Assembly (NCBI GenBank): GCA_002704665.1
Contig: PAHB01000027.1
Span: 1-11,143 of the forward strand
Source of the DNA: Pseudomonadota bacterium
GTDB lineage: Bacteria; Pseudomonadota; Gammaproteobacteria; Burkholderiales; Eutrophovitaceae
DNA length: 11,143 nt
Direction of reading: 5' to 3'
Part shown: positions 1 to 7,212 of the stretch, piece after piece
Layout of the letters: every line of letters begins with the position of its first letter
Numbering within the stretch: the first letter of the stretch is position 1
Position numbers and translations under genes: made by a program
The notes under the pieces: model-generated
The model's database searches: none
What the model was told of the DNA's origin: nothing
Seen by the model: the letters and a program-made list of their open reading frames with translations, nothing else

Positions 1-325
1 CAACCACTCTTCCGACCAAAGCCTCCCCTGTAGGGACCTCCAAAATACGCCCCGTGCTTCTCACCATATCGCCTTCGGTAACGTGGGTGTAATCGCCTAG
101 AATCACTGCCCCGACAGAATCTCTTTCTAGGTTAAGTGCTAGACCTATCGTATTGTCGGGAAACTCTAACATTTCTCCTTGCATCACATCCGCAAGACCA
201 TGCACTCGGCAAATTCCGTCCGTAACAGACACCACCGTTCCTTGTGTTTTTACCTCTGTCTCATCTTGAAAATTTTCAATTTTATTTTTAATTAATTCAC
301 TAATTTCCGAGGGATTCAACTGCAT
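1..325 (-). CDS. atpA: ATP synthase F1 subunit alpha, N-terminal part (cut by window edge)
   Basis: Alpha subunit of the F1 catalytic head, cytoplasmic face of the inner membrane; alpha alternates with beta in the hexamer and carries non-catalytic nucleotide sites. Only the first 108 residues are in the window; the P-loop and everything after it lie beyond the left edge. The protein begins MQLNPSEISELIKNKIENF, the typical gammaproteobacterial start, and continues through the N-terminal beta-barrel with segments such as VVSVTDGICRVHGL (about 31-44) and GDMVRSTGRILEVPTGEALVGRV. The ATG at 325-323 has an AGGAG ribosome site that overlaps the atpH TAG stop; the gap to atpH is 13 bp, so translational coupling within the operon is likely. 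Identification is firm. Confidence 0.97.
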   Translation of the reverse strand, partial: MQLNPSEISELIKNKIENFQDETEVKTQGTVVSVTDGICRVHGLADVMQGEMLEFPDNTIGLALNLERDSVGAVILGDYTHVTEGDMVRSTGRILEVPTGEALVGRVV

Positions 326-338
326 TACTAGTTCGCTC

Positions 339-875
339 CTATTTTGAAAGATTGAAATTCATGCTTTTTAACTTTCCGTTAATCGACAAGTCCCAAACTT
401 TGTCACCGATTTCAACTTTTATACCCCCTATTAGATCTTTTTCAATTTTAACGATGGGGTTTACCAATTTGTTAATTTTTTTCGCAACTATGCTAACTAC
501 TCTATCAACTTCATCCGCTTCCAAGTCAAATGCAGAATATATGGCCACATCTACTTTGCCTTTTGCGTCTGCTTTCAACTTTTCATAGATTTCAGTTATT
601 AATGGTAATACCTGTAACCTTTGGTTCTTTATGACCAACTGCATAAAATTTTTTGCCTCATCGCTAACTCGTCCATCCATTATCGAATTGAACACTGACT
701 GGACATTGCGATTGGTGATTTTAGGATTTTTTAAAAAATTTTGCATTTCTTCAGTTCGATAGCTCGCTAATAAAAACTCTAAGTCAATTGACCAATCGTC
801 CGTTGTTTTGGCGCTCTGACCCAGCTCAAAAAGCGCATCAGCGTAAGGACGTGCAATTGTTACTAACTCTGCCAC
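339..875 (-). CDS. atpH: ATP synthase F1 subunit delta
   Basis: Delta (OSCP-type) subunit, which joins the top of the F1 head to the peripheral stalk made of two b subunits. It is 178 residues, the usual length. The start MAELVTIARPYADALFELG is the classic first helix of the N-terminal six-helix domain. The C-terminal part contains the conserved run DLIGGIKVEIGDKVWDLSI (about 148-166). The start codon is GTG at 875-873, two bases after the atpF TAA; a GAGGAG inside the last atpF codons lies about 11 bases upstream, which suggests translation coupled to atpF. The order atpF-atpH-atpA is standard. Confidence 0.96.
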   Translation of the reverse strand: MAELVTIARPYADALFELGQSAKTTDDWSIDLEFLLASYRTEEMQNFLKNPKITNRNVQSVFNSIMDGRVSDEAKNFMQLVIKNQRLQVLPLITEIYEKLKADAKGKVDVAIYSAFDLEADEVDRVVSIVAKKINKLVNPIVKIEKDLIGGIKVEIGDKVWDLSINGKLKSMNFNLSK

Positions 876-877
876 TG

Positions 878-1351
878 TTAATTAAACTCCTCTTCAAGCT
901 CCATTAATATTTTTTTGTGTTGTGCTTTATCAACCTCTTGTTTTAAAATTTTTTCAGTCCCTGCTATCACGAGGGAAGATAACTGAGAGCGGAGCTCCTC
1001 CTTTGCTCTTGCTAATTCTTGGTCTATATCCGCTTTGGCGCCCTCCAAAATTCGTTCCGCCTCGGCATGGGCTATGGTTTTTGCCTCTTCGACAACCTCG
1101 GCGCCTCTTTTTTCAGCTTGACCAATAATTTCTGATGCATTAGCTCGCGCTTCAGTAATTACGTCTTGAGACTTTTTCTCGGCTTGCTCGAGATCTCTTC
1201 GACCCTGTTCAGCTGCAGCCAGACCGCCAGCTATTTCCTGCTGGCGCTCATGCATCGCTTTTTGAAGAGGGGGCCAAATATACTTCATTGTTATCCAGAT
1301 GAATACACCGAACCAAATAACATGACCGAGCAACGTAGCGTTGATATCCAT
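878..1351 (-). CDS. atpF: ATP synthase Fo subunit b
   Basis: Peripheral stalk subunit b. It is 157 residues, with one N-terminal membrane helix (about 5-27, TLLGHVIWFGVFIWITMKYIW) followed by a long charged, Ala-rich helix (about 30-145) that forms the b-dimer right-handed coiled coil and contacts delta at its C-terminus. The start MDINATLLG closely resembles the MNINATLIG start of the E. coli b subunit. ATG at 1351 follows AGGAGA with good spacing. It ends two bases before atpH. There is one b gene only, with no b' paralogue, as expected for a gammaproteobacterium. Confidence 0.97.
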   Translation of the reverse strand: MDINATLLGHVIWFGVFIWITMKYIWPPLQKAMHERQQEIAGGLAAAEQGRRDLEQAEKKSQDVITEARANASEIIGQAEKRGAEVVEEAKTIAHAEAERILEGAKADIDQELARAKEELRSQLSSLVIAGTEKILKQEVDKAQHKKILMELEEEFN

Positions 1352-1366
1352 ATCGGATTCTCCTAG

Positions 1367-1382
1367 AAAGCCACTGGGCTTT
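1367..1382 (-). other. Short hairpin immediately after the atpE stop codon
   Basis: On the transcribed strand AAAGCC and GGCTTT form a perfect 6-bp stem around the loop CAGT. The stem starts at the last base of the atpE TAA stop and ends a few bases before the AGGAG ribosome site of atpF. No U-run follows, so it is not a convincing intrinsic terminator. By inference it could protect the atpE message or tune atpF initiation. Confidence 0.4.
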
Positions 1383-1645
1383 TAGCCATTTATAATGGCG
1401 ATGAATGGATTAGCGAATAAAAGATATAGTCCAATACCCACTCCTATCATTGTCACAGCATCAAGAAGGCCAGCTACAATGAACATTTTTACCTGTAGGA
1501 TAGGTATCATTTCAGGCTGCCGAGCAGCGCCCTCCAGAAAACGACCACCCAAAATTCCAAACCCAATTGCCGTTCCGAGAGCACCCAGCCCAATCAACAA
1601 TGCTACAGCTATAGCAGTCATACCTAAAACCGACGAGATTTCCAT
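1382..1645 (-). CDS. atpE: ATP synthase Fo subunit c (proteolipid)
   Basis: Ring-forming c subunit of the Fo rotor, inner membrane. It is 87 residues, two transmembrane helices (about 8-34 and 52-78) joined by the polar loop ARQPE (41-45) that contacts gamma/epsilon. The first helix has the Gly/Ala-rich packing motif GLGALGTAIGFGILGG. The ion-carrying carboxylate is Asp62 in AGLLDAVTMIGVG; the Gln, Glu/Ser pattern of known sodium-binding rings is absent, so proton coupling is predicted. ATG at 1645 has AGGAGA upstream followed by a run of A. The 58-bp AT-rich gap to atpB is the longest inside the operon part seen here, in keeping with the need to make many c copies. Confidence 0.97.
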   Translation of the reverse strand: MEISSVLGMTAIAVALLIGLGALGTAIGFGILGGRFLEGAARQPEMIPILQVKMFIVAGLLDAVTMIGVGIGLYLLFANPFIAIING

Positions 1646-1703
1646 TTTTTTCTCCTACGTAAAGCGAATTAAAATTCAGATCTAAAAAAACAATTTGTCG
1701 TCA

Positions 1704-2477
1704 CTAGTGACTTTCTGCAGCCATGCTCATGTACACAATCGTTAGCATCATAAACACAAACGCCTGCAAAGTAATAATTAAAATGTGGAACAACGCCCAC
1801 GGAAGTGCCAGCGGAAGCTGCCACACCCCAAACAGCGCTATCAAAATAAACACCATCTCACCAGCATAAAGGTTGCCAAACAATCTTAATGCAAGGGAAA
1901 TCGGCTTCGCTATATCTTCTATAATTCGAAACAGTAAATTAACTGGAAAAAGCCATTTTCCAAATGGCACTGTTAGGGCTTCTTTAGCCAGCCCCAAAAC
2001 CCCCTTATGTTTGATGTTCATTCCGATCATGATTGCAAAAACCGTCAGGGATAAAGCAAAAGTCAAGTTAGGATCCGTGGTCGGAACCTGCTTGAAGTAA
2101 TTGACTCCTAATAGGTGTAAGCCTTGAGACAAAAAGTCAACCGGAATTAAATCCATAGCATTCATCAAAAAAACCCAAACGAATATAGTAATTGCTAGGG
2201 GGGTGACAAGATCGCTCTTACCATGAAAGGTATCTTTTACCTGATCATTGACCATTGTAACCACCATTTCAACGAAATTTTGAAACCCGCTGGGAACTCC
2301 GCTCGATGCTTTTTGAGCTGCTCTAAACATTAATCCAAACGCAAGCAGCCCTAAAAAACCCGAAACTAGGAACGTGTCCAAGTGCAGCGCCCAAAAACCC
2401 TCCCCTATCTTTAAATTGGTTAGATGGTGGTTTATATATTCTGCAGATGTCTGTGATCCTGCGTCTGAACTAGCCAT
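1704..2477 (-). CDS. atpB: ATP synthase Fo subunit a
   Basis: Stator subunit a, which provides the two proton half-channels against the c ring. It is 257 residues with five or more predicted membrane helices. The essential arginine is Arg198 in PISLALRLFGNLYAGEMV, equivalent to Arg210 of E. coli. Earlier conserved segments are MDLIPVDFL (108-116) and the amphipathic region GKWLFPVNLLFRIIEDIAKP (173-192). It ends AAESH, much like the family C-terminus. The ATG at 2477 lies 4 bases after the atpI stop; the GAGG of the last atpI codons can serve as ribosome site, so atpI and atpB are probably coupled. Confidence 0.97.
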   Translation of the reverse strand: MASSDAGSQTSAEYINHHLTNLKIGEGFWALHLDTFLVSGFLGLLAFGLMFRAAQKASSGVPSGFQNFVEMVVTMVNDQVKDTFHGKSDLVTPLAITIFVWVFLMNAMDLIPVDFLSQGLHLLGVNYFKQVPTTDPNLTFALSLTVFAIMIGMNIKHKGVLGLAKEALTVPFGKWLFPVNLLFRIIEDIAKPISLALRLFGNLYAGEMVFILIALFGVWQLPLALPWALFHILIITLQAFVFMMLTIVYMSMAAESH

Positions 2478-2481
2478 TTAA

Positions 2482-2877
2482 CTAAGCCTCTTCTGTACAA
2501 TTTGCCAAGGCCGCCCAGTATACCAGTAGAGCGGCGATATAGGACGAAAATAGTGCTAAAAAATTTACAGATTCAAAAATAACAAAGGTAAACGTGAAGA
2601 AAATTGCTGTAGAAAAATATTTCCAAATTTGGCCTTTGATCTGGCCTCGGTATGCCTCCCATGGCGATGGCTCTGGATTAATTCCAATTCGCCATCCATA
2701 CAGAAAAGTCGGTACTAACGCTATCAATCCTCCAGCCAAGGCCGAAAGACCGTTGACCGCCCCCCCGAAAACAAGGAAAGAAACCGACACAATGCAAACC
2801 AAAAAAAATTGCACCTTGATCAACTTCTTAACTTGATCACGCACGAAAAAATCAGAGCCTTCAATTAAAAGAGACAT
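2482..2877 (-). CDS. atpI: ATP synthase assembly protein I
   Basis: Small membrane protein encoded first in the atp operon; known AtpI proteins help assemble the c ring but are not part of the finished enzyme. It is 131 residues with four predicted transmembrane helices (about 20-39, 43-62, 87-103 and 106-125) and a short charged loop AYRGQIKGQIWK (75-86), as in gammaproteobacterial AtpI. Sequence conservation is low in this family, so the call rests on topology, length and position before atpB. The ATG at 2877 has no clear ribosome site, and the predicted transcript leader is only about 20 bases; an in-frame GTG 11 codons on is a less likely start. Confidence 0.88.
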   Translation of the reverse strand: MSLLIEGSDFFVRDQVKKLIKVQFFLVCIVSVSFLVFGGAVNGLSALAGGLIALVPTFLYGWRIGINPEPSPWEAYRGQIKGQIWKYFSTAIFFTFTFVIFESVNFLALFSSYIAALLVYWAALANCTEEA

Positions 2878-2903
2878 AAGTATGGTGAATTTAGTAAAGG
2901 GTG

Positions 2904-2933
2904 ATTTTATTTCTCTGGGTACTGACGTGTCAA
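2904..2933 (-). promoter_or_regulatory. Predicted sigma70 promoter of the atp operon
   Basis: Minus strand: a perfect -35 box TTGACA (2933-2928), an 18-base spacer, and -10 box TAAAAT (2909-2904; five of six to TATAAT). Transcription would begin near 2895-2898, about 20 bases before atpI. It lies in the 96-bp parB-atpI gap, just where an operon promoter is expected. An inverted repeat, AACGAA-TT-TTCGTT (2932-2945), touches the upstream edge of the -35 box. No intrinsic terminator for parB is visible, so read-through from parAB may add to expression. Confidence 0.75.
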
Positions 2934-2973
2934 CGAAAATTCGTTAAGGTGCCGGATGCCAATTGCTTTAATT

Positions 2974-3819
2974 CTACGTTTTGAGTTTCTTTATCAAAAA
3001 ATCTAATTGATCTAAATTCGAGTAGTTTATTAGTAAAATCCCACTTCCTCGCTTTTGATGTTTAATAGTGGTAAGCGTGCCGAGAGTATCTGTAAGTTCA
3101 TTTTCTAAACGCTCTAAATCTCTAGGTTTCCTATTTTCTCTTTTTTCCCTCCTGTTAGCTAGACCAGTGTTAACTAATCTTTCCGTTTCCCTAACGGATA
3201 AACGCAGCGTGACTATTCTGCTGGCGATTTCAGCCTGAGTGGATTTTTCCAAGGATAGTAACGCTCGAGCGTGACCCATATCAATTTTGCTAGCCATCAA
3301 TAAATTTTGGACACTCTCCTCAAGATTTAGAAGTCTCAGAAGATTAGAGATAGCGCTTCGGGACTTACCCAAAGATTTTGCTGCCATTTCATGAGTCATA
3401 CCAAATTCTTTAATTAAACGATCTATTCCGAGAGCCTCTTCAATAGGGTTGAGATCTTCTCTTTGAATATTTTCGATTAGAGCCATCGAAAGAGCTGAGT
3501 CATCTGAGACCTCTCTAATCACAACTGGTACGCTTTTTAGTCCAGCGATTTTAGCAGCCCTCCACCTCCGCTCACCTGCTATGATTTCATATTTTTCCGT
3601 ATCGATTAATCGAACCATTATAGGTTGGATTAACCCTTGTGCTTTTATTGATGCTGCAAGCGATTGCAGCGATGTCTCGTCCATATGAGTTCGTGGTTGA
3701 TAACGACCAGCAACTAGTGATTTTATATTTAGTTCTCGTCCTTGAGGTGTCGCTGTAGCTTTTTCATCTTGCGCAAATAAAGCATCTAAACCTCGACCTA
3801 ACCCTTTTGTTTTCGACAT
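2974..3819 (-). CDS. parB: Chromosome partitioning protein ParB (CTP-dependent clamp)
   Basis: ParB/Spo0J binds parS sites, closes as a CTP-dependent sliding clamp and spreads on nearby DNA to build the partition complex moved by ParA. It is 281 residues, usual length. In order: N-terminal KGLGRGLDALF (5-15), the tail that stimulates ParA ATPase; the ParB/Srx CTP-binding fold with GLIQPIMVR (62-70), GERRWRA (82-88) and ENIQRED (116-122); the DNA-recognition helix-turn-helix around 142-163; and a C-terminal dimerisation domain. ATG at 3819 is 19 bases after the parA stop, with a modest AGGT site. A matching parS lies at 7197-7212. Confidence 0.97.
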   Translation of the reverse strand: MSKTKGLGRGLDALFAQDEKATATPQGRELNIKSLVAGRYQPRTHMDETSLQSLAASIKAQGLIQPIMVRLIDTEKYEIIAGERRWRAAKIAGLKSVPVVIREVSDDSALSMALIENIQREDLNPIEEALGIDRLIKEFGMTHEMAAKSLGKSRSAISNLLRLLNLEESVQNLLMASKIDMGHARALLSLEKSTQAEIASRIVTLRLSVRETERLVNTGLANRREKRENRKPRDLERLENELTDTLGTLTTIKHQKRGSGILLINYSNLDQLDFLIKKLKT

Positions 3820-3838
3820 TTTTTTACCTATTTGAATG

Positions 3839-4612
3839 TTAGCTGTTGTGTCCCATGACTTCGCGCGCCAAATCTAAATATGCCAAAGCACCCCGAGAAC
3901 TTGCGTCAAAACTAACCGCCGGTAGACCAAAGCTAGGAGCCTCTGCAAGCCTAATGTTTCTTGGGATAACGGTTCTATAAACTTTATCCCCAAAATGTTC
4001 CTCAAGATCATCTGAAACCTGCTGCGTTAAAGAATTTCTCGGATCATACATGGTTCGCAGCAAACCCTCTATTTGAAGTTTCTTGTTAAAACTTGACCTT
4101 ATACGCTTAATGGTTTCGACTAAATCCCGTAATCCCTCAAGTGCATAATACTCACACTGCATAGTAATCATCACCGCATTTGCCGCTGTAAAACCATTTA
4201 TTGTCAGCAAACTAAGAGCTGGAGGACAATCTATGATTACATAATCATAATTGGTGGAAACCTCGCAAAGAGCTTTTTTCAAGCGAAGTTCTCGATCTTC
4301 GATTTCCACTAGCTCAATTTCACCCCCGGCTAGATGTCTATTAGCAGGGACTACATCGAACCCCCCTTCCTGGCTTCGCATCGTGGCGGTGTCAATACTA
4401 CTATCACCCAGTAATACCTGGTAAACGGAGGGGTTTGCCGAGTCCTTATTAATCCCGCTCCCAGTCGTGGCATTTCCTTGGGGATCAAGATCGATTAGTA
4501 AGACTTTCTTGCTCGCCAAGCTGAGGCTAGCTGATAAATTTATAGCTGTTGTGGTTTTTCCAACTCCCCCCTTTTGATTAGCTATCGCCAGAACTTTTGT
4601 TTTCACTCTCAC
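3839..4612 (-). CDS. parA: Chromosome partitioning ATPase ParA (Soj)
   Basis: Walker-type ATPase that binds the nucleoid non-specifically as an ATP dimer and is released by ParB, segregating origin regions. It is 257 residues. The deviant Walker A is KGGVGKTT (14-21) with the signature Lys near its start; the A' box is LIDLDPQGN (39-47) and Walker B is VIIDCPP (125-131). There is no N-terminal helix-turn-helix, so this is the short chromosomal type rather than the plasmid P1-like type. The first GTG (4612-4610) directly abuts the rsmG TAA with no gap; a second in-frame GTG two codons on (4606) fits the upstream AGAGGG comparably well and gives MKTKVLAIANQKGG, so the true start may be either. 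Confidence 0.96.
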   Translation of the reverse strand: MRVKTKVLAIANQKGGVGKTTTAINLSASLSLASKKVLLIDLDPQGNATTGSGINKDSANPSVYQVLLGDSSIDTATMRSQEGGFDVVPANRHLAGGEIELVEIEDRELRLKKALCEVSTNYDYVIIDCPPALSLLTINGFTAANAVMITMQCEYYALEGLRDLVETIKRIRSSFNKKLQIEGLLRTMYDPRNSLTQQVSDDLEEHFGDKVYRTVIPRNIRLAEAPSFGLPAVSFDASSRGALAYLDLAREVMGHNS

Positions 4613-5245
4613 TTATCCCTCTTTGCGCATAGGATTCATAAAAACAAGATTACGGTTTTCTTTCAAAAAAGGAACATCAAGTGGTACCACTCGAAGCAAA
4701 CACTCCGTTGGAACCGACGCGCACTCTTTTTTATCCAATTTTCCCTTCATGGCCACCATGATTCCATCTGAAACACAAAGATGGGATCCCAACTTGAGAA
4801 ACGTTGCTAGATTTGAAAAGGCGCGAGAAACAATGAAGCTAAACCCGGGATTGTGATGGAAATGTTCAACCCTTTTAGTAATAACTTTTATATTGTTCAG
4901 CCCTATCGTAGCTGCAACCTCTTTAAGAAATACTCCCTTTTTTTGGTTACTGTCTACCAATGTAACTTGCTTTGCTGGAAAAGCTATTGCAAGGACGACG
5001 CCAGGCAAACCGGCTCCTGTTCCTATGTCAACCAGACTGTTCCCTCTAACAAATTCAACAATCGATAAGCTGTCCAGAAAATGGTGCGTCCACCACTGTG
5101 ATTTATTTTTTAAGCCCGTCAAGTTATAAACTTTATTCCACTTTTCCAGTAATTCCGCATAAATTTTTAACTTATGAATTTTTTCTCTCTCGAACGACAA
5201 TTGGAGCATATCAACGCCGCGCAGAAATTCATTCTCTCCGATCAT
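4613..5245 (-). CDS. rsmG: 16S rRNA (guanine-N7) methyltransferase RsmG (GidB)
   Basis: Uses S-adenosylmethionine to methylate N7 of G527 (E. coli numbering) in the 530 loop of 16S rRNA; loss gives low-level streptomycin resistance in known species. With the ATG at 5245 it is 210 residues, close to the E. coli 207. Visible motifs: KWNKVYNLTG (35-44), HHFLDS (54-59), the SAM-binding VDIGTGAGLPG (72-82), VDS (97-99), SRAF (140-143) and MKGK (166-169). The reading frame extends upstream to a TTG at 5278 that would overlap mnmG by 23 bp and add 11 residues unlike the family; I chose the ATG, 10 bases after the mnmG stop, though its AAGG ribosome site is rather distant. Confidence 0.93.
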   Translation of the reverse strand: MIGENEFLRGVDMLQLSFEREKIHKLKIYAELLEKWNKVYNLTGLKNKSQWWTHHFLDSLSIVEFVRGNSLVDIGTGAGLPGVVLAIAFPAKQVTLVDSNQKKGVFLKEVAATIGLNNIKVITKRVEHFHHNPGFSFIVSRAFSNLATFLKLGSHLCVSDGIMVAMKGKLDKKECASVPTECLLRVVPLDVPFLKENRNLVFMNPMRKEG

Positions 5246-5255
5246 TTGAAAGTTT

Positions 5256-7145
5256 TTACCTTTTTCCGGTCTCGGCAAAAGTTTTACGCTTTTTCAAATA
5301 GACCATCAATAATGATAGCGCCGCCGGGGTTATTCCACTTATTCTTGATGCCTGACCAAAGGTGTCAGGCCGGCGAGATTTGAGCAATTGTTTTACTTCA
5401 TTTGATAATCCGTTTACAGACTCATAATCAATGTCCACTGGGAGTTTAAGTGTCTCAAAACCCTGCTGACGACTTACTTCCTCGCGCTGACGCCTTATGT
5501 ATCCTTCGTATTTTGCATGGATTTCGATTTGTTCTTGAATTAAATCGGACAAACCCGCACTTTCATAATTAGTGGATTGAAGCAGATCTTGGAACGTTAA
5601 GTTTGGGCGCTTCAAAAGATCGATCGCCTTATATGTTTTACCTGCCTTAAAATCGACAAATATATGATTTAAATGATCTTTTTTTACATCAACGTTTGTT
5701 GTTCGCGCCCGCACTAATTCCTGATCTATAGCTTCCCTCTTAAAAGAAAACTTTGCCCACTTTTCATCATCCACCAAACCCAAATCTCTTCCAAGTGGCG
5801 TTAACCTAAGATCAGCATTATCCTGGCGCAGACTAAGACGAAACTCCGATCTGCTGGTAAACATTCTATACGGTTCGGAGACCCCTTTCGTTACTAAATC
5901 ATCTATTAAAACCCCTATGTAAGATTGGCTCCTAAGCGGAGCCCAAGGCTTTTCACCCTTTGTTTCAAGGGATGCATTTAAACCCGCTACAATACCTTGA
6001 GCGGCAGCCTCCTCGTAACCAGTAGTGCCGTTTATTTGCCCAGCAAAAAACAAACGCTCTATACTTTTTGTCTCCAGAGTTGGTTTTAGCTCCGTTGGGT
6101 CAAAATAGTCATACTCTATTGCATATCCGGGACGAAGTATGGAACAGTTTTCCAGGCCGGAGATTGATTTCACGAATTCGATTTGGGTCTCGAACGGTAA
6201 ACTTGTTGATATTCCGTTCGGATAAATCTCGTTAGTTGTGAGACCCTCCGGCTCCAAAAAAACCTGATGATTTTCTTTATCACCAAATCTCGTTATCTTA
6301 TCTTCTATCGAAGGGCAGTATCTAGGTCCCACGCCCTCTATGGCCCCGCTGAACATTGGCGAAAGATGCAGATTGCTTTTTATTATGCTATGAGTGCGTG
6401 GGTTTGTGTGCGTAATCCAACAAACTCTCTGCTCAGGATGGTCATCTACGCTGCCAAAATACGAAAAAACAGGGCGGGGGAGGTCGCCGTGTTGTTTTTC
6501 TAGCACCTCAAAATTGATTGTTTTTCCATCAAGTCGCGGAGGAGTCCCCGTTTTTAGACGTTTAACCGGAAGAGCAAGCTCTCGAAGACTTTTGGCCAAG
6601 GATACAGATGCAGGATCTCCTGCCCTACCGGCCTGATATGAGGTGTTTCCAACATGAATTTGTCCGGACAGGAAGGTTCCAACGGTCATCACGATTGCCT
6701 TTCCTTCAATGGAAACGCCAGTCTCGGTTATCACTCCACATACAGAGCCTCGTTGCAGCTTGATCTCGCTAACGGGCTGTTGGAGCAAGGCTAAGTTTTC
6801 TTGCTCTTCCAGCATTTTCCTTATTGCCGACCTGTATAAAACCCTATCAGCCTGCACACGTGTTGCGCGGACAGCTGGGCCTTTACTTCGGTTCAAAACG
6901 CGAAATTGAATCCCTGCTTTATCGGCCGCTGCGGCCATCGCACCGCCTAAAGCGTCGACTTCTTTCACCAAATGGCTTTTCCCCAAACCACCTATCGAAG
7001 GATTACAAGACATTTGCCCGAGAGTATCTAAATTATGGGTTACCAATAATGTTTTGCTGCCAGTTCTAGCGGAGGCTAAAGCAGCCTCGGTTCCAGCATG
7101 ACCACCACCCACAACAATAACATCGAAAGCTTCCGAATATTTCAA
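5256..7145 (-). CDS. mnmG: tRNA uridine-5-carboxymethylaminomethyl modification enzyme MnmG (GidA)
   Basis: FAD/NADH-dependent partner of MnmE; together they install the (carboxymethyl)aminomethyl group at C5 of wobble uridine 34 in several tRNAs, using methylenetetrahydrofolate. It is 629 residues, the same length as the E. coli protein. The Rossmann motif VVGGGHAGTE is at 11-20; the two conserved cysteines are Cys47 (QMSCNPSIGG) and Cys277 (GPRYCPSIED). Other signatures are FAGQINGTTGYEEAAAQG and, near the C-terminus, GQASRISGITPAALSLL. The start codon is TTG (7145-7143), preceded by GGAGAG six bases away, and no ATG or GTG lies in frame nearby at the correct N-terminus. The upstream 83-bp gap separates it from mnmE. 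Confidence 0.96.
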   Translation of the reverse strand: MKYSEAFDVIVVGGGHAGTEAALASARTGSKTLLVTHNLDTLGQMSCNPSIGGLGKSHLVKEVDALGGAMAAAADKAGIQFRVLNRSKGPAVRATRVQADRVLYRSAIRKMLEEQENLALLQQPVSEIKLQRGSVCGVITETGVSIEGKAIVMTVGTFLSGQIHVGNTSYQAGRAGDPASVSLAKSLRELALPVKRLKTGTPPRLDGKTINFEVLEKQHGDLPRPVFSYFGSVDDHPEQRVCWITHTNPRTHSIIKSNLHLSPMFSGAIEGVGPRYCPSIEDKITRFGDKENHQVFLEPEGLTTNEIYPNGISTSLPFETQIEFVKSISGLENCSILRPGYAIEYDYFDPTELKPTLETKSIERLFFAGQINGTTGYEEAAAQGIVAGLNASLETKGEKPWAPLRSQSYIGVLIDDLVTKGVSEPYRMFTSRSEFRLSLRQDNADLRLTPLGRDLGLVDDEKWAKFSFKREAIDQELVRARTTNVDVKKDHLNHIFVDFKAGKTYKAIDLLKRPNLTFQDLLQSTNYESAGLSDLIQEQIEIHAKYEGYIRRQREEVSRQQGFETLKLPVDIDYESVNGLSNEVKQLLKSRRPDTFGQASRISGITPAALSLLMVYLKKRKTFAETGKR

Positions 7146-7168
7146 TACACACTCTCCAAACCGTTGAA

Positions 7169-7183
7169 CATAACAGTGTTATG
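7169..7183. repeat. Short inverted repeat between parS and mnmG
   Basis: CATAACA and TGTTATG are perfect inverted arms of 7 bp around a single central base. It lies 13 bp from the parS core and 23 bp upstream of the mnmG start codon. As DNA it looks like a binding site for a dimeric protein; as RNA it would be a 6-bp stem with a 3-base loop in the mnmG leader. Its function is unknown. Confidence 0.45.
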
Positions 7184-7196
7184 GTTTACCAAAAAA

Positions 7197-7212
7197 TGTT
7201 TCACGTGAAACA
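7197..7212. other. parS: parS centromere-like site (ParB-binding)
   Basis: TGTTTCACGTGAAACA is a perfect 16-bp palindrome identical to the widely conserved chromosomal parS sequence; with flanking bases the symmetry extends to 20 bp (7195-7214). Known ParB proteins load their CTP clamp here. It lies in the mnmE-mnmG gap, about 3.4 kb from the parB start. On the minus strand the palindrome is followed by six T residues, so it also resembles a weak intrinsic terminator after mnmE. I saw no second copy in the window. Confidence 0.95.

Noticed and set aside
2946..2973. Intrinsic terminator after parB
   Set aside because: No GC-rich stem followed by a T-run is present downstream of the parB stop before the atp promoter.
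5246..5278. Upstream TTG start for rsmG at 5278
   Set aside because: It adds 11 residues unlike the family N-terminus and overlaps mnmG; the ATG at 5245 gives the normal length.
6855..6864. Possible second parS around CACGTG at 6857-6862 inside mnmG
   Set aside because: Only the central CACGTG matches; the flanking arms lack the TGTTT/AAACA sequence that ParB requires.
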